Assembly: GCA_024102915.1 (NCBI GenBank)
Contig: JAGFJG010000036.1
Coordinates: 1 to 33,913, forward strand
Direction of reading: 5' to 3'
Length of the DNA: 33,913 nt
Source: Caldilineales bacterium
GTDB lineage: Bacteria; Chloroflexota; Anaerolineae; J102
Positions 15,384 to 23,411 of this stretch are shown here, in pieces. Under the pieces are notes generated by a model. It had not been told where the DNA came from. It saw nothing but the letters and a program-made list of their open reading frames with translations, and ran no database searches. Each line of letters starts with the position of its first letter. Positions within the stretch are counted from its first letter, which is position 1. Position numbers and translations under genes: made by a program.

Positions 15384-15608
15384 TCACGAAAGGAAGCGCC
15401 GCACCAGAGCCAGCAACACGCTCAGACCGAGCGAGAGCAAAAGCATGGAGGTGATGGGAATGAATATCTTCACATTGCCGTTGTCGATGCGGATATCGCC
15501 GGGCAGATTGCCGAACCAGGAGAGCGCGCCCAGCCAGATCAGCGCGCCCGTGAGGATGACAAGCACACCGATGCCGATGACAATTAGCCCAAGCTGTTGG
15601 GAGGACAT
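15384..15608 (-). CDS. DUF2905 small membrane protein
   Basis: 74 aa, ATG at 15608. Two hydrophobic helices (about 7-29 and 50-68) enclose a short loop GNLPGDIRIDNGNVKIFIPI, the signature of DUF2905 proteins. The function is unknown; the family is often near pyrimidine or tRNA genes. It starts 7 bases after the PPOX stop and ends the gene block that begins at 17196. Confidence 0.85.
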   Translation of the reverse strand: MSSQQLGLIVIGIGVLVILTGALIWLGALSWFGNLPGDIRIDNGNVKIFIPITSMLLLSLGLSVLLALVRRFLS

Positions 15609-15615
15609 CTGGCGT

Positions 15616-16044
15616 CTAGAAATGCCCGCGCAGGCTCCTGAGGAAAAGACGAATGGCGACCGGGTAAGCTGCGGCGAACTGGCGGGGATTCATGCCGATA
15701 CGTTTCATTCCCGACGTATACTTCTCGACATAGGCCGAGAATTGATCCGCAGCGGGCGCGTCGGCATCCACAACGGCATCAGCCATGAACACGACGATGT
15801 CACCGCCAAGTCCATCGCTATCGAAATGCAATGCCACGTGGGAACTGCGGGCGATGTGATGCAGTTTGTGGACATCGGCGGCGCTGTAAATGAGCGCCGT
15901 ATCACCGTCCCAGAAAAACCAGACGGGACGAGGCTGCGGCGCGCCCTGGCTGTCGGTTGTCGTCAGCCAGATGATCCGTTCCGAATTCAGCCTTTGCGCT
16001 GCCCTCTGGCCCAGGGCGCTGCTAAAGTCAATCACGGTCGCCAT
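15616..16044 (-). CDS. PPOX-class flavin/F420-binding protein
   Basis: 142 aa, ATG at 16044. It belongs to the split beta-barrel family of pyridoxamine-phosphate oxidase-like proteins. The pattern IIWLTTTDSQGAPQPRPVWFFWDGDTALIYS, followed by DVHKLHHIARSSHVALHFDSDGLGGDIVVFMADA, resembles the F420-dependent Rv3369-like subgroup. The size is right and there is no signal peptide. Its start overlaps the deoxynucleoside kinase stop by 17 bases. Cofactor (FMN or F420) and substrate cannot be read from the sequence. Confidence 0.75.
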   Translation of the reverse strand: MATVIDFSSALGQRAAQRLNSERIIWLTTTDSQGAPQPRPVWFFWDGDTALIYSAADVHKLHHIARSSHVALHFDSDGLGGDIVVFMADAVVDADAPAADQFSAYVEKYTSGMKRIGMNPRQFAAAYPVAIRLFLRSLRGHF

Positions 16045-16693
16045 GATTCACTCCGTTGGGGAAAACCATCGTCTCGCGCCCGGCCAGCCTGTCCTGGATG
16101 CGCTGGATCACGATATCGAGATGTTGCGGCTTGTGTACGAAATCCAGGTCTTGCGAGCGGATAGTCAACACCGGACAGAGGTCGAAGTTTTCCAGCCATT
16201 CGTCGTAGAATCCCTCCAACAGCCTGAGATAATCGGACGAAATGCCAGTCTCGATGCTACGCCCCCGGCTTTGGATGCGTTTCATCAGAACCGGAACCGG
16301 GGCCGAGAGATACAGCAATAGGTCGGGTTTAGGCAGACCCTTGATGACCAGATCGTAGACCTGCCGGTAGGCCAGGTAGTCGCGCTCGCTGAGATTGCCG
16401 AGCTGATAGAGGGCGCGGGCGAAGATGTGGGCGTCTTCATAGATGCTGCGGTCGGCAATCGCTGATTCGGGGCCAGCGCTCAAGGCCAGGTGTTGTTCGG
16501 CTCTGTGGCCAAGGAAGAAAACCTGAAGATGGAATGACCACAGGCGCATGTCCTGATAAAAGTCGGCCAGGTAGGGATTATCGGCCACCGATTCAAAGCT
16601 GGTGCGCCATCCCAGGCGCGCGCCAATCCGCTCGGTGAGCGAGGTCTTGCCGGTGCCGATATTCCCGGCGACAAGCAGCAGGCGTTTGGTCAC
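16028..16693 (-). CDS. Deoxynucleoside kinase
   Basis: 221 aa from a GTG at 16693, 8 bases after the previous stop; a longer open frame runs to 16909 but would overlap the upstream gene. The enzyme phosphorylates deoxyadenosine, deoxycytidine or deoxyguanosine using ATP. Key features are the P-loop LLLVAGNIGTGKTS (5-18), the substrate segment FESVADNPYLADFY and, near residue 80, the DRSIYEDAHIFA block, where Arg and Glu hold the nucleoside. The lid region with RIQSRGRSIETGI follows. It is the standard length (about 210-230). Nucleotide salvage is the role; the preferred base is not determined. Confidence 0.9.
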   Translation of the reverse strand: MTKRLLLVAGNIGTGKTSLTERIGARLGWRTSFESVADNPYLADFYQDMRLWSFHLQVFFLGHRAEQHLALSAGPESAIADRSIYEDAHIFARALYQLGNLSERDYLAYRQVYDLVIKGLPKPDLLLYLSAPVPVLMKRIQSRGRSIETGISSDYLRLLEGFYDEWLENFDLCPVLTIRSQDLDFVHKPQHLDIVIQRIQDRLAGRETMVFPNGVNHGDRD

Positions 16694-16701
16694 GAAGCCG
16701 C

Positions 16702-17196
16702 TCAACCAGCATCGACGCCGAGCGCTTCGGCCAGCGCCGCCAGCGTCTCGCGTTCCGGTTCGCTCACTCGTTCGCCGCCAATGCCGAGGAAACCGCCCTC
16801 TTTGTCGGACTTCGCCACCGCCACCGCCACCGAATAGACCCAGGTGCGATAATCTTTGCTCTCTCCGGCTGTGGCCTTCATGTCCACGAGACCGGCGGCC
16901 TGGCGACATTTTTCGGTCACATCGGAGCGAATCGCTGCGGGTTCCATGCCGGCGTACTCGCTGTTAAAGGCGTCCTGTTCGCTCTCATCCCATTCTCCGG
17001 CGCTGAGCAAGGCCTGGATAAGGCTGTTGGTCGGATAATCTTCACCGGCTGCGGCGGTGGCCTGGATCAGCGTCCAGCGTTCTCTGGACGAACCCTTCTG
17101 CGATTTACCAGCCAACATGATCGCCGTTCCCGCCAACATCGGCGCTTCTTTCAGAATTTGCCACTCTGACTCTGTGAAACTGCTTTTATCGGTCAC
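16702..17196 (-). CDS. Hypothetical protein with GGFLGIGG motif
   Basis: 164 aa from a GTG start at 17196 with a strong GGAGG site 8 bases ahead. It looks soluble, mostly helical, perhaps in the TerB-like fold by pattern, but this is not certain. The most distinctive part is the C-terminal GGFLGIGGERVSEPERETLAAL. An earlier DYRTWVYSVAVAVAKSD segment (about 115-131) forms a short hydrophobic helix. It leads a gene block with the deoxynucleoside kinase 8 bases downstream. I recognise no enzyme motif. The function is unknown. Confidence 0.7.
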   Translation of the reverse strand: MTDKSSFTESEWQILKEAPMLAGTAIMLAGKSQKGSSRERWTLIQATAAAGEDYPTNSLIQALLSAGEWDESEQDAFNSEYAGMEPAAIRSDVTEKCRQAAGLVDMKATAGESKDYRTWVYSVAVAVAKSDKEGGFLGIGGERVSEPERETLAALAEALGVDAG

Positions 17197-17287
17197 TGGT
17201 TTTCCTCCGTCAAATGAGTTTTTCCAACATTATCCCCTTTGAGTTTCTTCGTCAAGATCGGCTCTGTGTTTCCTGATCAGGTCGCGC

Positions 17288-17330
17288 AATAAAAAGACGG
17301 GAACTCACGGATTCAGTGAACTCCCGTCTT
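17288..17330 (-). terminator. Intrinsic terminator after arsM
   Basis: AAGACGGGA and TCCCGTCTT form a stem (with an imperfect inner part) at 17293-17330, and on the minus strand the stem is followed by TTTTTATT. It lies just beyond the arsM stop at 17351, so it ends the sigZ-arsM transcript. Confidence 0.8.
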
Positions 17331-17350
17331 CCAGTGATTTTAGGCGGAGA

Positions 17351-18169
17351 TTACTTGTAGCCGACGATCGTCACGCTGGCCGCGCCGAAGTCCTCACCCT
17401 CGCCATCGAGTTCGGCGGCCAATTCCAGGCGACGATCCTCCGGCAGCCATGAAGACCCGTACTGCGATTCGGATTCGATGCGCACATCCCGGAATCCGAT
17501 CGAACGAAACAGAGCCAGATACTCATCCCGATCCATCGCTCCAGCGATACAGCCGGTCCACAGCGCCATATCGGTGCGGATAGCATCGGGAACCGGCCCG
17601 AATGTGACCATATCCGAAATGGAGAAGCGACCTCCCGGCTTCAGCACTCGATACAGTTCACGCAGCGTCACCGCCTTGTCGGGCGTGAGATTGATCACGC
17701 AATTCGAGAGCGCTACATCGACCGTATCATCGACGACGGGCAGGGATTCCAATTCGCCCAATCGAAATTCGACGTTGGTCAATTTGCTGCGAGCGGCATT
17801 GCTGCGCGCTCTTTCGATCATCTCCGGCGTCATGTCCACGCCGATAACCTTGCCGTCGTTCCCGACTGCTTTCGCGGCCAGGAAGACATCGATGCCAGCG
17901 CCGCTGCCCAGGTCGAGCACGGTTTCGCCCGGCTGAAGTCGAGCGTATTGGGTGGGCGTGCCGCAGCCCAGGCCCAGGTCTGAGCCTTCGACGACCTCCA
18001 GTTGTACGACATCGTAGTTGGAAAACTGCATATCGACGGCGGGGTCGAAGCTCACGCTGGCGCGAGCATCCTGGGCGGCGTTGGTTCCGCAGCAACTCGT
18101 GCCCTGCACAGCGATGGCTGCATAGCGCTCTCGCACCTGTTCTTTAATGTTGGGTGTATCAGTAGTCAT
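17351..18169 (-). CDS. arsM: Arsenite methyltransferase
   Basis: 272 aa, ATG at 18169, sharing one base with the sigZ stop (TAATG). ArsM transfers methyl groups from SAM to arsenite, giving methylated arsenicals. The SAM site is VLDLGSGAGIDVFLAAK (84-100). The arsenic-binding cysteines are all present: the Cys26-Cys27 pair (SCCG), Cys69 (GLGCG), Cys157 (SNCVINL) and Cys207 (TGCIAGA), matching the four conserved positions of characterised ArsM. The length is near the family's. It is co-transcribed with the upstream SigZ-type factor and followed by a strong terminator. No arsR, arsC or efflux gene is seen in the window. Confidence 0.95.
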   Translation of the reverse strand: MTTDTPNIKEQVRERYAAIAVQGTSCCGTNAAQDARASVSFDPAVDMQFSNYDVVQLEVVEGSDLGLGCGTPTQYARLQPGETVLDLGSGAGIDVFLAAKAVGNDGKVIGVDMTPEMIERARSNAARSKLTNVEFRLGELESLPVVDDTVDVALSNCVINLTPDKAVTLRELYRVLKPGGRFSISDMVTFGPVPDAIRTDMALWTGCIAGAMDRDEYLALFRSIGFRDVRIESESQYGSSWLPEDRRLELAAELDGEGEDFGAASVTIVGYK

Positions 18170-18807
18170 TATTCGCCTCTTGGGGAAATTGGATTTATTG
18201 ATTCTGCGTCGGAGATGACTGTCACTTCACCGTCACAAACGTCGTCCTCGCAAATCTGGCTGCTGGCAAGCGCCTTGACGCGATAGTCGATGATGCCACC
18301 TTGGCTGTCGAAGACCAACGCGCAGCAATCCAGCACTTGCTGTTTCAGCATCGCACGGCCTCGTTGCACGCGAGACTTGGCTCCAGAAATCGACAGATTC
18401 AGGCGCTCGGCCACCTGGCGTTGGGTCAGGCCTTCATACTCGGCTAACCATATGGCTTCGCTGTAATGGTTGGGCAGCGAGGCCAGCATCGGTTTCAGCC
18501 AGGAAATCACTTCTTTCTCGACTTGATTTACCGGTTCCAAAATCTCCGCCGCCGGTATCTCGGCCAGATCGGGGAGTTCCGCTAGTGGCTTGCGTCGCCG
18601 GTAATAGTCGATGATGGTGTTTTCGGTGATGCGATACAGCCAGGGGGCAAGCCGCTCGGCGTCATTCAACCGCCCCAGATGCGCGTGGATTTTCAGGAAC
18701 GTCTCCTGCAGAATATCCTCGGCATCCTGCGGCTGCGCCACGCGGCGGGCGATGAATGCGCGCAATTCATCGCTGCTTTCCTGCCAGATTTGTTCGGTCG
18801 TCAGCAT
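18169..18807 (-). CDS. sigZ: SigZ-type ECF sigma factor with C-terminal cysteines
   Basis: 212 aa, ATG at 18807. Region 2 is residues about 10-75: DELRAFIARRVAQPQDAEDILQETFLKIHAHL... LAPWLYRITENTIIDYYRR. Region 4 is about 105-155: LPNHYSEAIWLAEYEGLTQRQVAERLNLSISGAKSRVQRGRAMLKQQ, the helix-turn-helix. The tail carries Cys161-Cys162 and then Cys186 and Cys191 (CEDDVC), a pattern of thiols suitable for binding arsenite or a metal. The arsM start overlaps its stop. A sensor-activator role for arsenic is inferred from the cysteines and the coupling; no anti-sigma gene is adjacent. Confidence 0.9.
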   Translation of the reverse strand: MLTTEQIWQESSDELRAFIARRVAQPQDAEDILQETFLKIHAHLGRLNDAERLAPWLYRITENTIIDYYRRRKPLAELPDLAEIPAAEILEPVNQVEKEVISWLKPMLASLPNHYSEAIWLAEYEGLTQRQVAERLNLSISGAKSRVQRGRAMLKQQVLDCCALVFDSQGGIIDYRVKALASSQICEDDVCDGEVTVISDAESINPISPRGE

Positions 18808-18910
18808 GTCCGGGTCAGAGCCTCTTCAACGGTGTCACTAATATAGACGCAGTAAGGGTCGCGATGGACGCAACCAATCTGGCGTCGCAATGAAAAGAGC
18901 TGCTATATTC

Positions 18911-18955
18911 TCGACGATAGACGATGGAAAGCGTTGGCCTGTCGTCCATCGTCAA
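18911..18955. repeat. Inverted GACGATAGACGATGG repeat
   Basis: The left arm CGACGATAGACGATGG (18912-18927) and right arm CGTCCATCGTCAAC (18943-18955 region) pair across an 18-base centre. The same words occur in the repeat at 11472-11542. It lies between the FmdB-like gene and sigZ. Other parts of that 186-base spacer hold GACGCA-like words and no gene. Confidence 0.55.
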
Positions 18956-18993
18956 CTGATGGACAAAAGTAGCATCCTCAAAGCCTCGTCAGT

Positions 18994-19269
18994 TTAGTTC
19001 GAATCTTTGGCCGAGCGCAGTTTTTCGATCTGTTCTCTCGACGTATAACTCGCTTGCTTTGCTATCTGCGCGTTTTCTTGCGCCTTTTCGGAGGGCGTCA
19101 ATCCTCCGGGCTCGCCCAGAACCGTCACCTGTGAGACCACCCGAACGGTGGAGACGCTGCCGCAGTTTGGGCAAGTGGGCGAGCCGCCAGCTTCGGCCTG
19201 TGCGATTGAACGCCACAGATGGCTGAATGGCCGCCCGCAATTCTCGCAAGAATAGTCATAAATTGGCAT
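18994..19269 (-). CDS. FmdB-family zinc ribbon protein
   Basis: 91 aa, ATG at 19269. The N-terminal MPIYDYSCENCGRPF and the second CPNCGS pair give a four-cysteine zinc ribbon (Cys8, Cys11, Cys33, Cys36), the FmdB/CxxC-CxxC domain. The remaining helix-rich tail (about 55-91) is charged and may oligomerise or bind a partner. FmdB proteins are small putative regulators of unknown action. It stands alone and diverges from recQ. Confidence 0.85.
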   Translation of the reverse strand: MPIYDYSCENCGRPFSHLWRSIAQAEAGGSPTCPNCGSVSTVRVVSQVTVLGEPGGLTPSEKAQENAQIAKQASYTSREQIEKLRSAKDSN

Positions 19270-19314
19270 GTATTGGTTCGCGCAGACAGTGAATTTGGGA
19301 TAAAGTGACAGGGG

Positions 19315-19343
19315 TTGACAGTCGCAATGCTGTGGATTAGATT
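19315..19343 (+). promoter_or_regulatory. Promoter upstream of recQ
   Basis: TTGACA (19315-19320), a 17-base gap and TAGATT (19338-19343) give a good housekeeping promoter. Transcription would start near 19350, leaving a leader of about 50 bases before the recQ ATG at 19399. Confidence 0.6.
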
Positions 19344-19398
19344 ACCATCTCCTTGGCGCTGATACAACCCGCCCGCCATCCAATCCCAACCCTCCACA

Positions 19399-21876
19399 AT
19401 GTCGCCCACGCCCTCACTTCTGAGATACATCGGTCTCTCGCAAACGCAAATCGCCAGCCTGAAAAGCCGGGAGAAGGCGTCGCTCATCGATTTTCTGATT
19501 CGGTGGGAGGCGTATGAGGACGCGCTCACCTGCCTGGCAGGAGCGGGCGAGCCTGACCTGTCATTAACTGCCCTCGACCAGACCGCTCTTGCTTTGGCCG
19601 GATTGAGGCGTTATGAGGACGCCATCGGGGTGATGCAAAAGCGGCTGCAACGTCGTAACACGGCGCAGGCCGAGATCACGTTGGGTCATTTCTTATTGGA
19701 GGCCGGAAACCTACAGCAATCAATGGTAATCGCTCAGCGTATTATCGAGGCCAATGGGCCGGGGGAGGCGCTGATTTTGTTGGGGGACATCCATCTCCGC
19801 CGGGGCGATGGCGATGCCGCCGAGCGAGCTTTCCGGCAATTTCATGAACGGCGTCCGGGCGATCGTGCAGCCTGGGAAGGATTGCTGCGCGTGGGCGAGT
19901 GGCGGCGCGACCTGACCCAGGCCACCGACTCCGCCATCAGACTTTACCATCCGGATTCGGCGCGTACTCCGGCGCAAATCGGCCAGCTTCGCACCGCCCG
20001 AGATTTTTTCGCTCGCATTGGCGCCGCCGATCATCTCCGCGCGGTCAACAAGGAATTGCAGCGGCGTTTTGCCGAAGAATCGGACGCAATCCGCAAGCTG
20101 GTCGCAGGTCAAAGCCGGCGACGGACGAAGTCAATCCGCACCTGGTTGAGCGAGGCCGTTTCGAGACCTGCCGCTAGTCGTCCGGCCATTCCAGTCAGCG
20201 CCCAGGAGCGGCGGGAATTGCATCAGGCTGTACGCAGGCTCTTCGGATTCGACGATTTGCTGCCCAATCAGGCTGAGATCATAGCCAGCGTGCGCCGCAA
20301 AGAGCACGTGCTGGCGGTGCTTCCCACCGGCGGCGGCAAATCGCTTTGCTATCAATTGCCAGCATTCATGGACGGTGGGGTCACGCTGGTGATATCGCCG
20401 TTGGTCGCCCTGATGAAAGACCAGGTGGACGGGCTGCCAATCTCGTTGCAGGCGCAGGCGATTGCGGTGAACAGCAGTTTGGGCGGTCGCAGGCTGGACG
20501 AGGCGATGACTGAGATTGCCAACGGCCGCTATACCCTGGTTTACGCCTCACCCGAACGTTTGCGCCAGGTGCCCTTCCTCTTCGCCTTGCAAAAAGCGCA
20601 GCCGCGCACGTTGGTCATCGACGAAGCCCACTGCGTCTCGATGTGGGGACACGACTTTCGCCCCGACTATCTCAATATCTTGCAGGCGTGGCGGCAATTG
20701 GGCGCTCCGCCGATCCTGGCGATGACGGCAACCGCTCCGGCGGAGGTGCGGGTGGATATCGAGCAACGCCTGTTTGGGGGCGTTGCGGCGGGTGACGATC
20801 GGCGTGTGCGGCGGATTATCGGCGACGCCTTTCGTCCGAACCTATTTCTGGCAGTCAGACGCATGCCCGACGAGACCGGCATTCGCCGTTTCATCCTGGA
20901 CTATTGCCGCAGCGCACCCGGCAGCGGGATTGTCTACGAACGCACCCGGAAACGCTGCGAGGAGATAGCGCAATACCTGCGGGAAAATGGCGTGCAGGCA
21001 CAGCACTACCATGCCGGGCTTTCCGGGCGCGCCGCTTTGCAAGAGCAATTTATGCGCAACGAGATCAAGGTCATCGTGGCGACGATTGCGTTCGGCATGG
21101 GCGTCGACAAACCCGACATTCGTTTCATCCTGCACGACGGCCTGCCCGATTCGGTTGAAAGTTATTACCAGGAAGCAGGACGAGCGGGGCGAGATGGGCA
21201 ACCGGCGGAATGTCTTTTGCTGTTTCGCTCGGACGATGAGCGATTGCTCAAGCGCCGGGCTGCTGCGGAGTGGCTCGACCGTGATTTTCTCCGCGGACTC
21301 TACCGGCTGGTTGCCGCCCGGTTGGACGAACTGAATCCCGCCCTCTTTTCAATTGAAGACATGGTTCGGGCCATCAAGGCGGATCGGACGAGCACGTTAG
21401 TTGGTCTTAGCGTTCTGGAACAGGCCGGTCTGGTGCAGCGTGGACTGGATGCGCCCGCTGCGGTCAACGTGTGGCTGCGTACCCTGGGTGATAGCGGGCT
21501 AGCCAGATTCGCCGCCGATGCGAATCTCTCGCCCCGACAGGGCGCTGACCATGACTTTGTCGCTCTTTCCCAAGCGACCCGCATACCCCTCGACCAACTT
21601 GAACAGCGCCTGCTGGCCTGGCAAGATGCCAATTATCTGCGATATTACGCCCGTGACCGACGTATCCTTCTTCATCTCCTGCCGCCTCCGCCGGATGCGT
21701 CCAGTCAAATCGAGACGCTGCTTGCGCGGCATACGGAGATCCGGCAACAACGCGTGAACAGAATCATCAATTACGTGCACACCGACCAGTGCCGCCATGG
21801 GTTTTTGTCCGATTATTTAGGCGGTATTCCCAGAAGCCGCTGCGGCCTCTGCGATAACTGCGCACGCCGCAATTGA
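19399..21876 (+). CDS. recQ: RecQ helicase with TPR-like N-terminal extension
   Basis: 825 aa, ATG at 19399. Residues about 35-235 are alpha-helical repeats of TPR type (RYEDAIGVMQKRL, AEITLGHFLLEAGNLQQSM, ALILLGDIHLRRGDGDAAERAF). The RecQ core starts near 270: Walker A LPTGGGKSLCYQ (Lys314), DEAH (408-411), AMTATAP, and QEAGRAGRDGQPAE (motif VI). A winged-helix-like region follows (about 635-740). The zinc group, Cys798, Cys815, Cys818 and Cys821 in RCGLCDNC, sits at the extreme C-terminus, whereas E. coli RecQ has zinc cluster, then winged helix, then HRDC. No HRDC domain is visible. It unwinds DNA 3'-5' in repair; the TPR part may recruit partners. Confidence 0.93.
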   Translation: MSPTPSLLRYIGLSQTQIASLKSREKASLIDFLIRWEAYEDALTCLAGAGEPDLSLTALDQTALALAGLRRYEDAIGVMQKRLQRRNTAQAEITLGHFLLEAGNLQQSMVIAQRIIEANGPGEALILLGDIHLRRGDGDAAERAFRQFHERRPGDRAAWEGLLRVGEWRRDLTQATDSAIRLYHPDSARTPAQIGQLRTARDFFARIGAADHLRAVNKELQRRFAEESDAIRKLVAGQSRRRTKSIRTWLSEAVSRPAASRPAIPVSAQERRELHQAVRRLFGFDDLLPNQAEIIASVRRKEHVLAVLPTGGGKSLCYQLPAFMDGGVTLVISPLVALMKDQVDGLPISLQAQAIAVNSSLGGRRLDEAMTEIANGRYTLVYASPERLRQVPFLFALQKAQPRTLVIDEAHCVSMWGHDFRPDYLNILQAWRQLGAPPILAMTATAPAEVRVDIEQRLFGGVAAGDDRRVRRIIGDAFRPNLFLAVRRMPDETGIRRFILDYCRSAPGSGIVYERTRKRCEEIAQYLRENGVQAQHYHAGLSGRAALQEQFMRNEIKVIVATIAFGMGVDKPDIRFILHDGLPDSVESYYQEAGRAGRDGQPAECLLLFRSDDERLLKRRAAAEWLDRDFLRGLYRLVAARLDELNPALFSIEDMVRAIKADRTSTLVGLSVLEQAGLVQRGLDAPAAVNVWLRTLGDSGLARFAADANLSPRQGADHDFVALSQATRIPLDQLEQRLLAWQDANYLRYYARDRRILLHLLPPPPDASSQIETLLARHTEIRQQRVNRIINYVHTDQCRHGFLSDYLGGIPRSRCGLCDNCARRN

Positions 21877-21976
21877 CGCGTTGCGGCAATTGCAATATTG
21901 ACCACTTATTGGCGGCGAATCATGTTTGGTGGGGAAACTCAACAGTGTTAAAATCGCTGCGCCTTTGGGTATGTTA

Positions 21977-22024
21977 ACTATTGCTTGTACCGGCTACTTA
22001 ACGCATGACGGCGCAAGCAATAGT
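21977..22024. repeat. Perfect inverted repeat ACTATTGCTTG / CAAGCAATAGT
   Basis: Eleven of eleven bases match between 21977-21987 and 22014-22024 (26-base centre). It lies about 90 bases upstream of the ctaC -35 box, so it could be a regulator site or a hairpin in a longer transcript. The following GATATTGCTTAA near 22144 is a partial third copy of the arm. Confidence 0.5.
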
Positions 22025-22110
22025 GAGATTAGATACATTGTGATTTCCTGTTTGCGCGATGTGGTACATTCTTACAAAAATTCTCGGAATTAACCTTACG
22101 CGCATATGCC

Positions 22111-22139
22111 TTGACAAGGATTATACCGGTGACTATGCT
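22111..22139 (+). promoter_or_regulatory. Promoter of the cytochrome oxidase operon
   Basis: TTGACA (22111-22116), a 17-base gap and TATGCT (22134-22139) form a strong sigma-70-type promoter. The start would be near 22146, so the leader is about 160 bases long before the ctaC ATG at 22310. Confidence 0.65.
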
Positions 22140-22309
22140 AAGCGATATTGCTTAATTCTCACGAAATCACCATTGAAAAGCACCTAATATCTACCGGTTT
22201 TGCACTTACCGTCCGCAAACTATTTCGCCTCTGACTCATGTGTCGTCTATTTTTTATCCGTGCGTTTATGCCTCACTGCTTGCAGTCGTCCGCCTGAGGA
22301 GCTTGCTGA

Positions 22310-23365
22310 ATGAAGCATGTCATTAATGTTATAGTCCTGATCGTTCTGCTAACACTGATACTTTTGTTTGCCGTGAATCAGACCGATTGGATGCCGGTTG
22401 CAGCCAGCGCTCAAGCTGGCCCGATCGACTGGCTTTTTGGCTTGCACTTGGATGTCATCACCTTTTTGTACGTGATGGTCAATGTCATCCTCTTTTACAG
22501 TGTCTTCGCTTTTCGTCGCAAGAAGGACGACGATAGCGAAGGCGCTTACTTTAGCGGGAACAGTGCGCTCGAGATTTTGTGGACGTTTATTCCCCTCGTT
22601 GTTGTCATGTACTTCGCTTTTCTGGGTACGGTGGTATTGCGCGAGGTGACGGCGGCGGCGCCAAACGAGATGACCATCAATGTGACGGCGAGGCAATGGT
22701 CCTGGTCGATTGAGTATCCTGACCTGGGCGAGTGGAATGATACGTATGCCGGTGAGCGCATCGCCGCCACCGAGTTGAATGTACCGGTCGGGCAGCCCAT
22801 TAACTTCATTTTGAATTCCGAAGATGTGACCCATAATTTCTGGGTGCCGGAATGGCGCGTCAAACAGGACACCGTCCCCGGTCAAGAGAAGAACTTGCGG
22901 GTGACGCCCACCGAAGAGGGCCAATACAAGATTCGATGCGCTGAGTTGTGCGGCACTTCGCATGCCTACATGCTTGCCAATATCAACGTGATGAGCGCTG
23001 AAGATTTCGACATTTGGGTGCAGCAGCGTCTGGGCATCTATGTAGCGCCGGAGGGTGGCGAGGGTGAAGGCGTTGATCCGGTCGCCCAGGGACAACAGAT
23101 CGCTCAAAGCGCCGGCTGCACCGCCTGCCACTCCGTGGATGGCAGCGTTCTCGTTGGGCCAAGCTGGCAGGGTTTGTTCGGCAAGACGGAAAACCTTGAG
23201 GATGGAAGCTCCGTAACCGTGGATGAAGCGTACCTGCACGAATCCATTGTCGATCCTGCCGCCAAAATCGTCGCCGGTTTCGCCAATGTCATGCCCAACA
23301 ACTATGGCGACACGCTGACCGAAGCCGAAATCGGCTACCTGATCGAGTACATCAAATCACTGTAA
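22310..23365 (+). CDS. ctaC: Cytochrome c oxidase subunit II fused to cytochrome c (caa3 type)
   Basis: 351 aa, ATG with GAGGAG about 8 bases ahead. It receives electrons at the CuA centre and passes them to subunit I. Hydrophobic segments lie at about 4-22 (signal-anchor), 46-66 and 88-110. CuA ligands are His175, Cys210, Glu212, Cys214, His218 and Met221. A c-type haem domain follows (about 255-351), with Cys270-x-x-Cys273-His274 and Met328 as the likely sixth ligand. The fusion lets the enzyme carry its own electron donor, as in caa3 oxidases. It is the first gene of the oxidase block. Confidence 0.96.
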   Translation: MKHVINVIVLIVLLTLILLFAVNQTDWMPVAASAQAGPIDWLFGLHLDVITFLYVMVNVILFYSVFAFRRKKDDDSEGAYFSGNSALEILWTFIPLVVVMYFAFLGTVVLREVTAAAPNEMTINVTARQWSWSIEYPDLGEWNDTYAGERIAATELNVPVGQPINFILNSEDVTHNFWVPEWRVKQDTVPGQEKNLRVTPTEEGQYKIRCAELCGTSHAYMLANINVMSAEDFDIWVQQRLGIYVAPEGGEGEGVDPVAQGQQIAQSAGCTACHSVDGSVLVGPSWQGLFGKTENLEDGSSVTVDEAYLHESIVDPAAKIVAGFANVMPNNYGDTLTEAEIGYLIEYIKSL

Positions 23366-23411
23366 TCATTTCGGAACTATTCTTGCTCTCAGCCAAGAGG
23401 AGAGATTGTTG

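Larger units (their letters stand above)
21877..22309. other. AT-rich regulatory spacer before oxidase genes
   Basis: This 433-base gap holds no coding frame I can support. It contains a perfect 11-bp inverted repeat (21977-21987 with 22014-22024), a sigma-70 promoter at 22111-22139, and a 160-base leader before ctaC with an AT-rich CTATTTTTTATC stretch. The base composition is clearly lower in GC than its neighbours. It is probably the control region of the cytochrome oxidase operon. Confidence 0.6.

Noticed and set aside
21866..21887. Possible recQ terminator (GCCGCAA / TTGCGGC stem)
   Set aside because: The stem overlaps the stop codon and is followed by AATTGCAATATTG with no T run, so I do not call it a terminator.
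22349..23239. A 296-codon minus-strand open frame across ctaC
   Set aside because: It overlaps the intact subunit II gene. It is His- and Gly-rich by shadow of the other strand and has no family signal.
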